Shown: positions 10,801 to 21,198 of the stretch, one piece after another
How positions within the stretch are numbered: position 1 is the first letter of the stretch
Layout of the letters: every line of letters begins with the position of its first letter
From: Chara braunii
Lineage: Eukaryota; Streptophyta; Charophyceae; Charales; Characeae
Assembly: GCA_003427395.1 (NCBI GenBank)
Contig: BFEA01000748.1
Span: forward strand, 308,315-339,077
DNA: 30,763 nucleotides
Direction of reading: 5' to 3'
Position numbers and translations under genes: made by a program
Notes under the pieces: model-generated
What the model was told of the DNA's origin: nothing
Seen by the model: only the letters and a program-made list of their open reading frames with translations
Database searches by the model: none

Positions 10801-11688
10801 AACTTATTGGGGTGAGTCCGCCAATGCAGATGTGAAATTGTGTGAGCATGAGTGTTGTTGGCCTAGTCCTACGGGTGGAAAGAAGAAAATTCGACTTTAC
10901 CATGCATCTGGCGTACAAAATAGTCTATCTCTTTGTTGCATGAGTGCCCCCGCGTTCGCTCGACATTTGGTCAAGAATGACTTCGTTGACCAAGTCTTTG
11001 TTGCATATGTGTGCCCTGTGAGTGAAGCCTGTGAAGGAAAGAATGAGGAAGAGTCGATACCCCCCAATGTGCACAAGTTGCTTGTTGAATTCGCTGATGT
11101 TGGAGAGGCCCCAAGTGGAGTGGTGGAGAAAGATACTAAGCACCGGACAAAGTTAGAACCCGGTAGCCGTATTCCCAAGAGCCGGATCTATAGAATGTCT
11201 CCAAAAGAGTTTGATGAGTTGCGAAAGCAGTTAGACGAGTTGCTTGAGAAGGGGTGGATTAAACCAAGTTCCTTACCATTCGGTGCACTTGTCCTGTTCG
11301 TACAAAAAAAAACGGCGAACTACGAATGTGCATAGACTACACGGGACTTAATGAACTAACCGTTAAGGATGCGGAATTGTTACCACGTACAGATGATCTC
11401 CTGGATAGAGTTCACGGTTGCAAGTATTTCTCTAAGATTGATATGAAGTCAAGATACCATCAGATTGAGGTATTGCTCGAGGATCAATACAAAACGGTTT
11501 TCCGAACGAGATATGGCCACTATGAGTTTGTGGTAATGCCGGTTGGTTTGGCTAATGCCCCTACAACCTCCCACAGATGTATAAACGAGTTATTTTGTGA
11601 CTGACTTAATAAATTTGTTGTTGTTTACTTATACGATGTACCGATTTTTAGTAAGAGTCTAAGCGAGCATGAGGAGCACCTTCGAGTT

Positions 11689-11696
11689 GTGCTTAA
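11689..11696. repeat. 8-bp target duplication, left copy (hAT-like element)
   Basis: GTGCTTAA directly precedes the CAGTG terminus and recurs perfectly at 12195-12202. It lies in RT codons for Val-Leu-Asn, and the second copy continues the RT reading without loss. Confidence 0.95.
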
Positions 11697-12194
11697 CAGT
11701 GTCGTACCCCCGTTCGCCGTTCATGGGGTCTGTGGACGGAGACTGGTCATGGAGTTCACGGAGTTCACGACACGGGAGTTCATGGAGTTCACGGAGAGCG
11801 GTTTTTTTTTTTTTTTTTTTTTTTTGCTGCGGGGTTATGTTTTTTTTTTTATAGGAGGGTGGGGAACATCGAGAGGTAACTCTCTATAATTTTTTCAATT
11901 TTGTTTTTTCACGAATATTTTTTTTCTTAATTAAAAAGAAAAAAAAAATCAACCAGCCAAAATAAGCATTTTCGTTTGCTATTTTGTAGGTCATTTCGAT
12001 TTTGTTTTATTTTTTTCAATTTCATCACGTTGTGGGGCTTGAGGCGAATGTACCTGGGGGAGCCCAAAAAAAAAAAAAAAAAAAAAAAAAAAACACTCTT
12101 TAGTGGTCGGCCCGTTCACAAAAAAAAAACACAAAATGAACGGCCGGTCACGTTCAAGTGACCGATGCCGGTCATGTTCATGGGTCCGGCACTG
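11697..12194. mobile_element. Non-autonomous hAT-like transposon (MITE), 498 bp
   Basis: The terminal inverted repeats are CAGTGTCGTACCC at 11697-11709 and, as reverse complement of 12182-12194, CAGTGCCGGACCC, which agree at 11 of 13 positions. They are flanked by a perfect 8-bp duplication. An 8-bp duplication with CAG-starting ends is characteristic of the hAT superfamily. The interior has no coding capacity. It holds long T and A runs, and GTTCAC/GTTCATG repeats near both ends in opposite orientation, as expected for subterminal transposase sites. A full-length partner supplying transposase would have to be elsewhere. Confidence 0.93.
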
Positions 12195-12202
12195 GTGCTT
12201 AA
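12195..12202. repeat. 8-bp target duplication, right copy (hAT-like element)
   Basis: GTGCTTAA immediately follows the right terminus CACTG and is identical to 11689-11696. Confidence 0.95.
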
Positions 12203-13079
12203 TCAATTGCGGGAAGCGAAATTTAAAATTAACCAGAAAAAGTGTGAATGGGCAAAGCGTTGGGTACTTTACCTGGGACATATGGTAGATGGTGATGAGA
12301 TCAGACATGAAAACGCTAAAATAGCAGCCATTAGATATTGGCCTAACCCGCGCACGTTGACGGAATTGCGTTCGTTTTTTTGTCTGACCAACCATTACCA
12401 CAAGTTCGTTCGGAACTTTATGGTAATCGCTGCCCCATTGCGCAGGTTGTTAGAGAAGGAAACAGTCTGGAAATGGGATCAGGATTGTAACGCGTCCTTC
12501 AAACGTTTAAAAAATTGTTTGATTAAGTATCCGGTGTTGAATGTTGCAGACCCATCTCTGCCTTTTATCATAACCACTAACGCCAGTCAATATGGGATTG
12601 GTGCGGTACTCCAGCAAGACGATGGGAATGGGTACATGCCTGTTGAGTTTATGTCATGTAGCTTGCCTAATGAAAAGGCCGACGCTTCTACCTATGAGAG
12701 GGAGTTGTTTGCTCTAAGAGAAGCATTGAACCATTGGCGACATTATCTGCTAGGACGCCACTATAAAGTTTACTCAGATCATGAAACACTTCTCTGGCTA
12801 AGAACCCAGGCCCGAATAACACCTAAACTGACTAGGTGGGCTGGGGAGATTGACCCGTTTGACTATGAACTTAAGCCAGTTAAGGGGAAGTATAACGTTG
12901 TCGCTGACACATTGAGTAGAAAAGCTGACTTTTTTGGTGCAGTTGTTACATACCTAGATGCAAGCACCGAACTTCAGGAGAAGATCAAATCTGCCTACGA
13001 AAGTGATCCGGTCTATAGCAAGTTGACTGGCAAGGTACAGACGGTAACCCACGAAGTCCCCAATTATAGAATAATGTAG

Positions 13080-14450
13080 GGACTGTTGTTTGAAAAAACA
13101 AATGTTCACGACCGACTATGTATCCCGAAGAACGAGGAAATTCGTGGCATAATACTTGGGGAAAACCACGACACGGAGGGGTGCACTTTGGGTGAAGGAA
13201 GACTTATGCTAACCTCCTACTCTCCTACACGTGGCCAGAAATGAAACATGATTGTATTTCCTGTGTGCAAGGCTGTCAGGTTTGTCAAAGGAACAAAAGT
13301 TTCACATAGTCTCCCCTTGGATTACGCAGACCGCTACCTATTCCGTCGGGACCCAGGGACTCCGTGTCTATAGACTTATTGACACTAAGATAAAGAGCAG
13401 AAACGGAAAGAGTCAAGTTATGGTTATAGTGAACCGGTTTAGCAAGTTTGTTGTGTTTGTTCCACATCCTGGAGAAGCAAAAGTTGAATTGGTGATTAGA
13501 GAATTCTTTAATCATTGGGTGAGGGATTTTGGGCATCCCTTGACCATTGTAAGTGATAGGGATTCGTGGTTCACAGGAGAGCAATGACAACAACTAATGA
13601 AGGTACACAAGTCCAAACTGACTATGTCTTCAAGTAGACACCCTGAGATAAATGGACAAACTGAGCAGATGAATAAGTTGCTGCAGCAAGTGCTGCACAT
13701 GTACATTCGACCAAATCAGATTGACTGGGATGAACATCTGCCAAAAGTTGCAAGTGCCTATAACAACTGTGTTCATCTAGCTACATCAACTGAATTGCAT
13801 CGAGGGTGGCGCCCTCGTAGACTCATTGACTGTCTCACCCCTGATCAAGTACAAAGACTTCCGCCAGGTACCAGGGAATTCGTTGTCCAGTATCCGAAAA
13901 ACCTGGAAAAAGTTAAGGAGAACATTAGTAAGGCACAAAATCAGATGATAGAACATGCTAATAAGCATCGTAGACCTTCGCAATTTGTTGTAGGTGATCT
14001 AGACTGGGTGAATTCAAGAGGGTTTCTCCCAGAGGAGAACATTTTTCAAAAGTTGTTACCTGTTTATCGAGGAACATGGCAAATTCTTGATGTGATTGGT
14101 GATGTTGATGATCCTTCCTATGTTGTTGAAATTCCTCCACATTTGCACACGTATCCGGTGTTCCACGCCTCGAAGTTTGGCCTTGGGTTAGTAATGACAT
14201 GTTTCCATCACGCAGATCGATGATTCCCCCTTATATGGATGGTAAGTATGATGTGGATAAAATTGTTGGGGAAGATGTTTACAGCTCTGGATGCAGGGGT
14301 AGACCACAACGACAATATAAGATCATATTTGCCTATCAAGAACCTACAGAAGATCGCTGGTTCACAAGAGATGACCTAATAGAAACACCACCGCATATTG
14401 TGTCGTACTATGAAAGAGCTAAGAGTGGATTTAACATAGTAGATAGGTAA
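13080..14450 (+). pseudogene. pol: Integrase and chromodomain-like end of pol
   Basis: The N-terminal zinc-binding region is in pieces: a His-containing segment at about 13160-13180 and, in another frame, CQVCQRNKSF near 13270-13300. The catalytic core frame (13252-13587) includes GKSQVMVIVNRFSKFVVF and VRDFGHPLTIVSDRDSWF, where SDRD carries the second catalytic Asp, then stops at TGA 13585. The next frame continues SSSRHPEINGQTEQMNKLL, whose Glu is the third catalytic residue. A GPY/F-like part follows, ending PHLHTYPVFHASKF. After another frame change, 14225-14450 reads DGKYDVDKIVGEDV, QYKIIFAYQEPTEDRWFTRDDLIE, a chromodomain-like pattern. It would insert the retrotransposon cDNA and target it to chromatin, but is broken here. 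Confidence 0.9.
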
Positions 14451-14487
14451 GAATTGGAAATTTTCTCAGAGGACCTCGAAATTAGGC

Positions 14488-14496
14488 TGGCGAGAG
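14488..14496 (+). promoter_or_regulatory. Possible polypurine tract before the 3' LTR
   Basis: GGCGAGAG directly precedes the TG of the 3' LTR. It is purine-rich with one C and sits where plus-strand priming occurs in gypsy elements. The tract is short and may have decayed. Confidence 0.35.
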
Positions 14497-14610
14497 TGAA
14501 AGGCCTTCCACGATTCAGACCCCAAATTCGGATCTCAGGGTCGGATGCCCCGGTTAAGAAAAGGTCAAGTTTGTCAAACTCAGAAAAGTCACAATCGGGT
14601 ACCTCAGCAG
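14497..14610 (+). repeat. 3' LTR of the gypsy element, first fragment
   Basis: TGAAAGGCCTTCCACGATTC matches the start of the 5' LTR. Similarity runs to CTCAGCAG at 14603-14610, where it stops abruptly and resumes at 21199 after the 6.6 kb insertion. Confidence 0.93.
14603..14610. repeat. 8-bp target duplication, left copy (large insertion)
   Basis: CTCAGCAG here is repeated exactly at 21199-21206. The corresponding site in the intact 5' LTR reads ATCAGCAG, once only, followed by the sequence found after the right copy. Confidence 0.9.
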
Positions 14611-14800
14611 TTGTGTGTCTATTCAATGTGCAACAGAAAAGTTTCAACGTCGTTGTACTCATTGAATAGCCCCCGGGGGCCCGTTGAATCCCCGTTGAAT
14701 AGTACAACAGACCCTCCCCGTTGACTACTGTTTAATGGGAAGGGCGCATTGGGCCTCGGGCACGTCGTTGGACGCACGTGGAGCGAAAAAAAATCATCAT

Positions 14801-14872
14801 CCCATTGAATCCCGTTGAATCCCGTTGAATCTCCATTGAATCCTCGTTGAATCCCCGTTGAATCCCCGTTGA
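14801..14872 (+). repeat. Tandem GTTGAATCCC subterminal repeats
   Basis: Seven consecutive units of about 10-11 bases share the core (G/A)TTGAA(T/C), with further single copies at 14690-14740. Complementary TTCAA and GTTGAA copies occur near the other end (21139-21180). Confidence 0.9.
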
Positions 14873-14940
14873 ACAAAAAAAATGGGCGTCAGGGTTGGTT
14901 TCTTATTTTTCTTATTTTTTTTAATGGATGAAAAAAAAAA

Positions 14941-14977
14941 ATGGGCATGTGGTGTTTGAAAAACCCTACACGCCCAT
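14941..14977. other. Imperfect hairpin, left end of the large element
   Basis: The arms read ATGGGCATGTGGTG and CCCTACACGCCCAT around a short TTTGAAAAA loop. With a G-T pair and mismatches they fold into a stem. A similar stem, GGGGATGTAGA with TCTACACCCC, lies at 21011-21042. Confidence 0.6.
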
Positions 14978-15054
14978 ATATGTTTTTTTTTGTTTTGATA
15001 TTTTTTTTAATAAAAATAAAATAAAAAAATATAGAGAACATTCTATTCTACAAC

Positions 15055-15107
<53 letters not shown>
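15055..15107. repeat. (TG)n microsatellite before the N gap
   Basis: A pure GT dinucleotide tract of about 50 bases ends a few bases before the run of Ns. Slippage or assembly collapse at this tract probably caused the gap. Confidence 0.95.
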
Positions 15108-15112
15108 TTGGG

Positions 15113-15361
15113 NNNNNNNNNNNNNNNNNNNNNNNNNNNNNNNNNNNNNNNNNNNNNNNNNNNNNNNNNNNNNNNNNNNNNNNNNNNNNNNNNNNNNNNN
15201 NNNNNNNNNNNNNNNNNNNNNNNNNNNNNNNNNNNNNNNNNNNNNNNNNNNNNNNNNNNNNNNNNNNNNNNNNNNNNNNNNNNNNNNNNNNNNNNNNNNN
15301 NNNNNNNNNNNNNNNNNNNNNNNNNNNNNNNNNNNNNNNNNNNNNNNNNNNNNNNNNNNNN
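15113..15361. other. Assembly gap (run of N)
   Basis: About 249 unknown bases. The gap separates a TG tract from an A tract and hides the downstream end of the LINE, including any target duplication or tail. Confidence 0.99.
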
Positions 15362-15399
15362 AAAAAAAAAAAAAAAAAAAAAAAAACGAAAAAAAACGT

Positions 15400-18372
15400 T
15401 TTCAAACCCGGAGCATCTTTGATCAACTGATTCTCAAACAGCGGTTGTCTCCTGACTTCCGCCTTGGTCTTAGGGGGGCATAGCAGATTTGGTTTGGCCT
15501 TGTTCCACGCCAAGAGGACGTCTCGCCAGAATTTTGACTTCGGACGGCGTCTGTTGAAGGTCTCATATATAATGGCTACCCACACATCACTTGGCCTGGT
15601 CAGTCCCCAATCTTCCGCCAACAAGGCCTCCGCTAGCAAGATTCAATCTGCTTCCTGGTCCCCCGTGGCCACCCTTATCAGCCATTTTGCCAACAACGCT
15701 GTGTTCTGAAGGGCCGGGTCTATCAACGCCAGGCCACCATCCTCCCTGGGCAGGCAAATGGAATCCCAAGCCACTTTTGAGATGTACCCTTGATCTGCTT
15801 TGCTGTACGGTTTTCAGATGAACCGCCTCGCTGCACTTTTAACCGTCGTGAGCATCCCGGGAGTTATTCGCCGAATTGTCGCCACGTACTACAGCAAAGC
15901 AAAGGCCGAAACCATAACGACTAACGCTCTCCTAATAATCGAGATGTGGCCTGCTTTGACCCATCCCTTAACTCGTTGCGAAACTCTATCTTGTAAGATC
16001 AAGTCCTGAGAGGAAGAACAGTCCCCCAGGGCAACTTGAACTCCCTGGAAACGTTTTGCGGTCCCTGCTGGAACTCTCTCCATGGCCCACTGCACGCTTA
16101 AGGAATAGCAACGAGGGAGGAAAAAAACCGATTTATTCCAGTTTACAGTCGCCTCTGATAGCTCCCCAAACATAACTAAGCAGCTCTTCAGCGCGTCCAA
16201 GGATCTGTTGGAGTTCTGAGAAATGGCAAACAGGTCATCAGCCAACGCCTTCACTCGACTTACTCTACCGATATGCAGCACCAAACCTGTGATCTCAGGA
16301 TGGCAACGGATGTTACAAAGTAGTGGCTCCAAATGAAGCACAAACAGCAATGGGCCCAACGGGCAGCCCTGTCGCAGAGAGCGGGTAAGCTGAAATTCCT
16401 CAGAAATTTGATTGTTGACACAGACCGCTGCCGTAGATAAGCTATACATGACTTTAACCCACCTGCAGAACTGTTCTCCGAAGCCCACCACTCTCAAAGA
16501 AGTGCGAAAAAAGGACCAATTTACTCTATCGTAGGCCTTTTCCACATCCAGAAGCAGAACTGCCACATTTGCGTCCTCCCGGTCCACCAGTTCGAGAGCC
16601 TCAATTGCTGTAAGAATATTCTTGAATATTGATCTCTTCTGGACGAAGGCTCCCTGATCTCTCTGTACCAAGTTAGGAAGGAACTTGGCAAGCCAACTGG
16701 CCAAAGTCTTAGCCAGTAGCTTGTACACAATGTTCAGAAGGGAGATTGGCCTCCAATTAGTAACCTCACTCCTATCCCCCTTCTTAAACAACAGAGATAT
16801 CACACCCCTCGACATTGTTCTGCCAAGATTATTCCCCTGCAGAATGACATTGAACATGTTTACATGGTCCGCCGAGAAGGTCGGAAGGAAGGCTGCATAA
16901 AACTCAACCGGGAGCCCGTCTTCCCCCGGAGCTTTGCCGCCTGCCATGCACTTCACTGTGGATGCTAGCTCCTCCATCGCTATTGGGCGGTCGAACCAGA
17001 TTTTGGCCTCCGTTGAGATGTGGGTCTTCATGTTATTCCACAGCGGTGACAAGTCTTACATATCTGTGTCGAGGTCGTCAAACATACGCCTGGTCGACAA
17101 GATGTCCTTGAAATATGCTGCCGCATACTCACACATATCTTGATTGGAAGATGCCACCGGCTGGTTCAACAAATGAGGATGTTGCAATTCCCTCATTTGG
17201 ACCGCAATGCTCCTAGGGAGGAGCCTTTGGAAGGTGTCTTTGGACATCCGATCCGCTGCAACAATCCCCTTGACCTGCAGATACTGCGTCCACCTTTCCT
17301 GTTTCTGGATTTGCAGGGCCTCCCACTTTTGCAGGCTATCTTTTCTCTCCTCCGCCCAGAACAGATCGGAGACAAGGTGTTCTCCCAATTTCGTCTCTGG
17401 TACCTCCAGATCCCACCTCAAAGCATGTTCCTCTCTGTTACGATGAAAGACAACTATACGAGAGAAGACATCCAATTTCAATGAAATTATTCTTAAGTCA
17501 GCGTCCATCCATTCCACCTTTGAACCGAAGCACGATCCTGCTGCTCTCCATTCTTGCCAAAAACCCTCCACCCACTGTCGTATTCCTTCATCCAGCAGCA
17601 GTTGGGAGTTCAAGCTGAAATAGCCTGGTCCTCTCTCAGTAACTGCGTTGGTGGAACACGTCATCAACACCGGCTTGTGGTCCGACAACGACTCGTTGTC
17701 AATCTTAACCGTTTGAACTGAGCTGCTGGCCGAGTGCGACGTCAGGAAAAAGTCGATCCGCCTTCTGATACCTGCCAACTGTGTGGAAGTGCCCACCCAT
17801 GTAAACTCTTGCTCCGTTGGGTTGATCAATCTGAAGGCGTCGCTTAGGTCCCATGCTCTCATCCATCTGATGAGTCTTGCTCTGTCCACTGACATGCCTT
17901 CATCACGTTCTGAGTCTAACCCCGGGCTGATCACTACGTTTCAATCGCCACCGACTACCAGGTGTTCACAACTAGGGAGGACATAGGGCAGTAGATAAAA
18001 AAATTCAGCCCTCTCCCTGGGGCTATTTGGAGCATAGATAGACGCAAAAGCCCACTCCATATCACCCAGTTCGATCCTGACCCAACACCATCTCCCCCAC
18101 ACATCACAGTCGGAGTCCACAATTTTAGCCTCTATCCTCCGATGAAATAGGATTGCCACGCCTCCCTTAGAACCTCTGGCAGGGGACCACAGCTGGGGCC
18201 CGTCCCACCAATCTGTCAGTTGTGCAAGCTTCTGATCCGATAGCTTGGACTCCTGGATTAACATAACATCCACCCTCCTTTTGTGCATTCACCCTTTCAA
18301 TCTTCTTCCCTTTTCCTTACCCCTCATATCTCCAAGCCCACGTACGTTCCATCTTGCTATGTGAAGCTTACC
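15400..18372 (-). pseudogene. LINE ORF2: endonuclease and reverse transcriptase, with six in-frame stops
   Basis: One frame runs from MGKLHIARWNVRGLG (ATG near 18372) to FENQLIKDAPGLKT at about 15400 with no frameshift. The endonuclease part has WNVRGLG, LIQESKL (metal-binding Glu), GGVAILF, IYAPN, GGD then a stop then N (17941), RRIDFFL and LSDHKPV. The RT part has KKGDRSEVTNWRPISLLN, QGAFVQKRS, LLLDVEKAYDRVNW, RQGCPLGPLLF and ALADD at 16234-16248, so the catalytic acids are kept. A C-terminal plant-LINE region follows (SKVAWDSICLPREDGGL). Stops: TGA 18289, TGA 17941, TAA 17056, TAG 15889, TGA 15814 and TGA 15643. The protein would nick target DNA and copy the LINE RNA; this copy is dead. 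Confidence 0.93.
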
Positions 18373-18565
18373 CATCAGCTGTGCGGAACTGGACAGCTGA
18401 TTGGATTCCAACTCGCTGTGGGTACAAGTCCCTACCTGACACAACCTCCTCCCCTGATGGGCCCAATCCCTCCGGCCAGTCCATTGACAGGCAATCATGG
18501 AAAAGACGGGAATTGAGGTTCCATGATTTCGGCATGTTCGGATGGAGGTCAACTAAAAAGGAACC

Positions 18566-20535
18566 TTAAACGTCGTGTTCGACAAAGACATTCGCCAGCA
18601 AGTCAATCGAAGGCAGAGACAGTGCGTCAAATGGAAACAAGCCAAGCCCCACTGAAGAGATGCCTTGCCAAGAATTTCCTGGAAATCGCGCGTCAATGAA
18701 CACAATCGTGTATCTCACGCTCTTCACTTCGTCGACCTCCACCCTAAGCTTTGGAAGCAAAAAGTATGGGAAGAGCCGAAAATAAAATTTGTCCGCATAC
18801 AGGTACTTGACTCTGTCGATGATTGGAGCTTGCATCAGAATGCCCTCCACAGCGGTGGTTGGAAGAATAAGGAAATCGTCTCTGTCCACGAGGCCAATAA
18901 CATAAGCTACCCCATTTTGATAGGTGCAGACGAGCGGTAGCAGTCTCTGCTCTTCGAAAGGAGTGTCCTCACCAAAACCTCTATCGACACCTGATGAAAT
19001 TCGATTTGGGGATTCCTCCATACCTGAAGCATGAGATCTGCTATGTGCTGCAGCACTGTCATCGTCGCTATCCTCACCCTCCTCCTCCTCCACGACTTCG
19101 ATTTGCGTAACTTCCCTGATCTGGTGACATCCAGTTACTCTCTGCTCCCTCTGGCTAAAACGAGCATCATCTTTGGACCCGATCGTTAACCCACGTCCTT
19201 TCCCCGATCGGTCATCAACATACATCTTACCTCGTGCTGCTCCCCCCTCTGCTCCAGTGCTTTGTCGGAACAACGCAGGTTGAGAACTTAGGCCCTGGTT
19301 TTGTGCACCGCCCGTCTGGTGATGCCATGCTGCGTGACTCCATTGTGAAGAGTAAGGTTTGAAAGCCCCTCTTCGGGGTTGAAGAAGTTGCTCTTCCTGG
19401 GATGCTCTCGACACTAGAGCTCTCTGGCTAGTACTCGCCTCTCCTCTCGTTCTGGGTAAACCAGAGCTGCGCCAATTTCCCACTGGGAGGTTAGCCAAGC
19501 TTGGTTGGGGTCTTTTGATCGGGGCTGAGCTCTGAGCTTGACTTCCACTTCTTCTGCCGGCATCAGATGAGTGATCCTGTGTAGCCGCTTGGCGTGATTG
19601 CCTTCTTTCCATCACTTGACGAGGGCGTGATCCGGCCTGCTCCATCCGGCGTGATCTGCTCTCTCCTTGCCCTTCGGCAACCTCCTCAGCTCTCGGGCAG
19701 CCTTCATCGGCCGTATGAAACCACCACCTGCACCTGGTACACCAAGGTGTGTGTTTACACACGAATTTAATTTGAATTGTTTCAGAGCCCAATCTTATCG
19801 GAAGCTGGGGTTCGAAGTTTCCTTCTGCTTCTTTCACTAGTTCGAACTTGAGGTTCATCAGCTTGGGTTTGTCGCGATACTCTTGATGACATGCCCCATC
19901 GGAGACTCCAACATGCTCTCCACGTGGAATATCGCCCGGAAAGGAACTCGAAGCGCCATAACCCAAAATTTAGTTTCGTCGTCCAACCTTCTTCGCCCTT
20001 CGAGCTCCGTTCCGGTTAGCCATGGCTTGAATAGCATGCCGTATTCTTTACCTCGAATGATGACCTTATCCTCCGCTTTTGCAACCAACCACTGCGCCAC
20101 CTCCCTTGACTTCGCCACATACGAGACGACGTTCGGTCCCTCCGCATGGATTCGTCCTCTCCAGGTGTTCTGGTTGAAGTTCCTGTCTCGTTGCCAACTA
20201 TTTTAAATCTCCCTGATGAGGTCCTCCCTCGTTCTCAGTGGCAAGTCCCTGGCTGCTCCCTGAAAAATAATGGTCACAGTACGATCCTTAAGCCACTCGG
20301 TCATGAGGGCATCTAGCCTGTGGTTGACCACAAACACCCTGACACCCTCCTCTACCATCCACTCCCCATGGCTGAACTTCTCCGGCAAAATTCCATCATC
20401 ATAGCACTTGGCGATTAGTAACCTCATGCGGTCCTCGTCGGAAAGTGGTACTGGAGAGTTACCTGGCGGCTATCTCCCTCTACTGTGCTGTTGGCTCTCG
20501 ACTCGTCCTTGAGCACCCTGATCTTGCGACGCCAT
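18566..20535 (-). pseudogene. LINE ORF1: DUF4283-like and zinc-knuckle RNA-binding protein, broken
   Basis: The likely start is ATG at 20535-20533 (MASQDQGAQGRVESQQ), in frame with the following part. A TAG at 20470 and a TAA at 20203 interrupt it. An N-terminal domain follows (SREVAQWLVAKAEDKVIIRG; FWVMALRVPFRAIFHVESML) of the kind seen in plant LINE ORF1 proteins. The frame then shifts at about 19870-19900. The second frame holds a knuckle, CTRCRWWFHTADEGC (about 19698-19745), with five instead of four residues before the last Cys. A long Ser/Gln/Arg-rich linker, an acidic patch (about 19070-19110) and a C-terminal domain ending at the TAG at 18566 complete it. It would bind LINE RNA. ORF2 begins about 200 bases downstream. 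Confidence 0.85.
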
Positions 20536-20842
20536 CGGAAGCCGTTTTCGCCCTTAGCTTAGATCTAAGCTTAAGACCTTGAGTTACACCAGCGCTTCAC
20601 TGACGGACGCCTATCCGGCGCACGCCCGCACACCTACTTATGATTGCACACACTCTTAACCACTTCCGATAATATGAATATGCACGCTCTTGGTAGGAAA
20701 GAAGACAAGCTAAACGGGGTGAGTCCGAACGGCTTCCTCCTCTCGGAGATGGCTCTGGAACTTGCCGAGCACGAAGACGACGAAACGCCGAGGTCATCAT
20801 GATGGTGGCTACCCGACACTGACTCATCCAGTACTACCTCGA

Positions 20843-20918
20843 AGCACGAACTTAGAGCACGAAACGTGCCAACCGCCGTGCCCCCCCGGGCCTTGAGCAC
20901 GAACTTAGAGCACGAAAC
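20843..20918 (-). repeat. 23-bp direct repeat in the LINE leader
   Basis: AGCACGAACTTAGAGCACGA plus AAC occurs at 20843-20865 and again at 20896-20918, 53 bases apart. Within each copy AGCACGAA is itself repeated. Repeated motifs in a LINE 5' leader can be promoter units, but that is only a possibility here. Confidence 0.75.
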
Positions 20919-20984
20919 TGAGAGCATCGATGTGTTTTGAGTCTGGTTAGGTTTTTGATTTTTTTAAAACAATTTTAATGTTAA

Positions 20985-21010
20985 ATATATATATATATAT
21001 ATATATATAT
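20985..21010. repeat. (AT)n microsatellite
   Basis: A pure AT dinucleotide tract of about 26 bases lies between the LINE leader and the right-end hairpin of the enclosing element. Confidence 0.95.
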
Positions 21011-21198
21011 GGGGATGTAGAGGACAAAAAAATCTACACCCCTTTTTTTTCTTCTTTTTTTTTGCCTGCGAAAAAAAGAAAAGCGGGCCACGTTGTACCG
21101 CGTTCTAACGCGGTATAGAGCGGCGTTGTAACAGGGGTTCAACGACCGTTGAACCTTTCAATGGGAAACCCTCGTTGAATCGAATTTCGGACACATAG

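Larger units (their letters stand above)
10801..13079 (+). pseudogene. pol: Reverse transcriptase and RNase H of pol, split by an hAT-like insertion
   Basis: The RT begins with a fingers region ending LLEKGWIKPSSLPFGALVLF (up to about 11303) and shifts frame at about 11305-11325. It continues CIDYTGLNELTVKDAELLPR, KYFSKIDMKSRYHQI and YEFVVMPVGLANAPTT. A TGA at 11602 follows. The catalytic Y-x-D-D motif is read YLYD at 11625-11636, so the first Asp is Tyr (11631-11633). The insertion at 11697-12194 interrupts the thumb region. The frame then resumes as LNQLREAKFKINQKKCEWAK and runs through RNase H to 13079. There the usual TDAS is TNAS (Asn at 12579-12581), while ERELFAL and YSDHETLLWL are kept. 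Catalysis is lost in both domains on present evidence. Confidence 0.92.
15362..20930 (-). mobile_element. LINE (non-LTR retrotransposon), minus strand
   Basis: A two-gene non-LTR element reads right to left: a 5' leader of about 400 bases, ORF1 with a zinc-knuckle protein (20535-18566), and ORF2 with endonuclease and reverse transcriptase (about 18370 to the gap). It resembles plant L1-type LINEs, whose ORF2 starts with an apurinic-type endonuclease. The downstream end is lost at a homopolymer (T in sense) and the N gap, so its tail and target duplication cannot be seen. The upstream limit near 20930 is an estimate, made where AT-rich sequence of the enclosing element begins. Confidence 0.9.
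14611..21198. mobile_element. Large element with 8-bp target duplication and hairpin-rich inverted ends, enclosing a LINE
   Basis: The 6.6 kb between the two CTCAGCAG copies starts TTGTGTGTCTATTCAA and ends, as reverse complement, CTATGTGTCCGAAA; the first ten bases agree at about seven or eight. Both ends are rich in GTTGAA/TTCAAC motifs. Further in, both ends carry an imperfect hairpin of about 32-36 bases next to ATATAT and homopolymer runs: 14941-14977 on the left and 21011-21042 on the right, in opposite orientation. This looks like a DNA transposon with long, degenerate inverted ends. The 8-bp duplication fits hAT or a few other superfamilies. No transposase for it is seen; the centre is a LINE and an N gap, so its own gene may be absent or in the gap. 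Confidence 0.72.

Noticed and set aside
14611-15110. CRISPR-like array at the GTTGAATCCC repeats
   Set aside because: The repeats are head to tail with no spacers, in a eukaryotic transposon end.
15362-15386. Poly-A run as the LINE tail
   Set aside because: The LINE reads on the minus strand, where this run is T, so it has the wrong polarity for its 3' tail; the true end is hidden by or beyond the gap.
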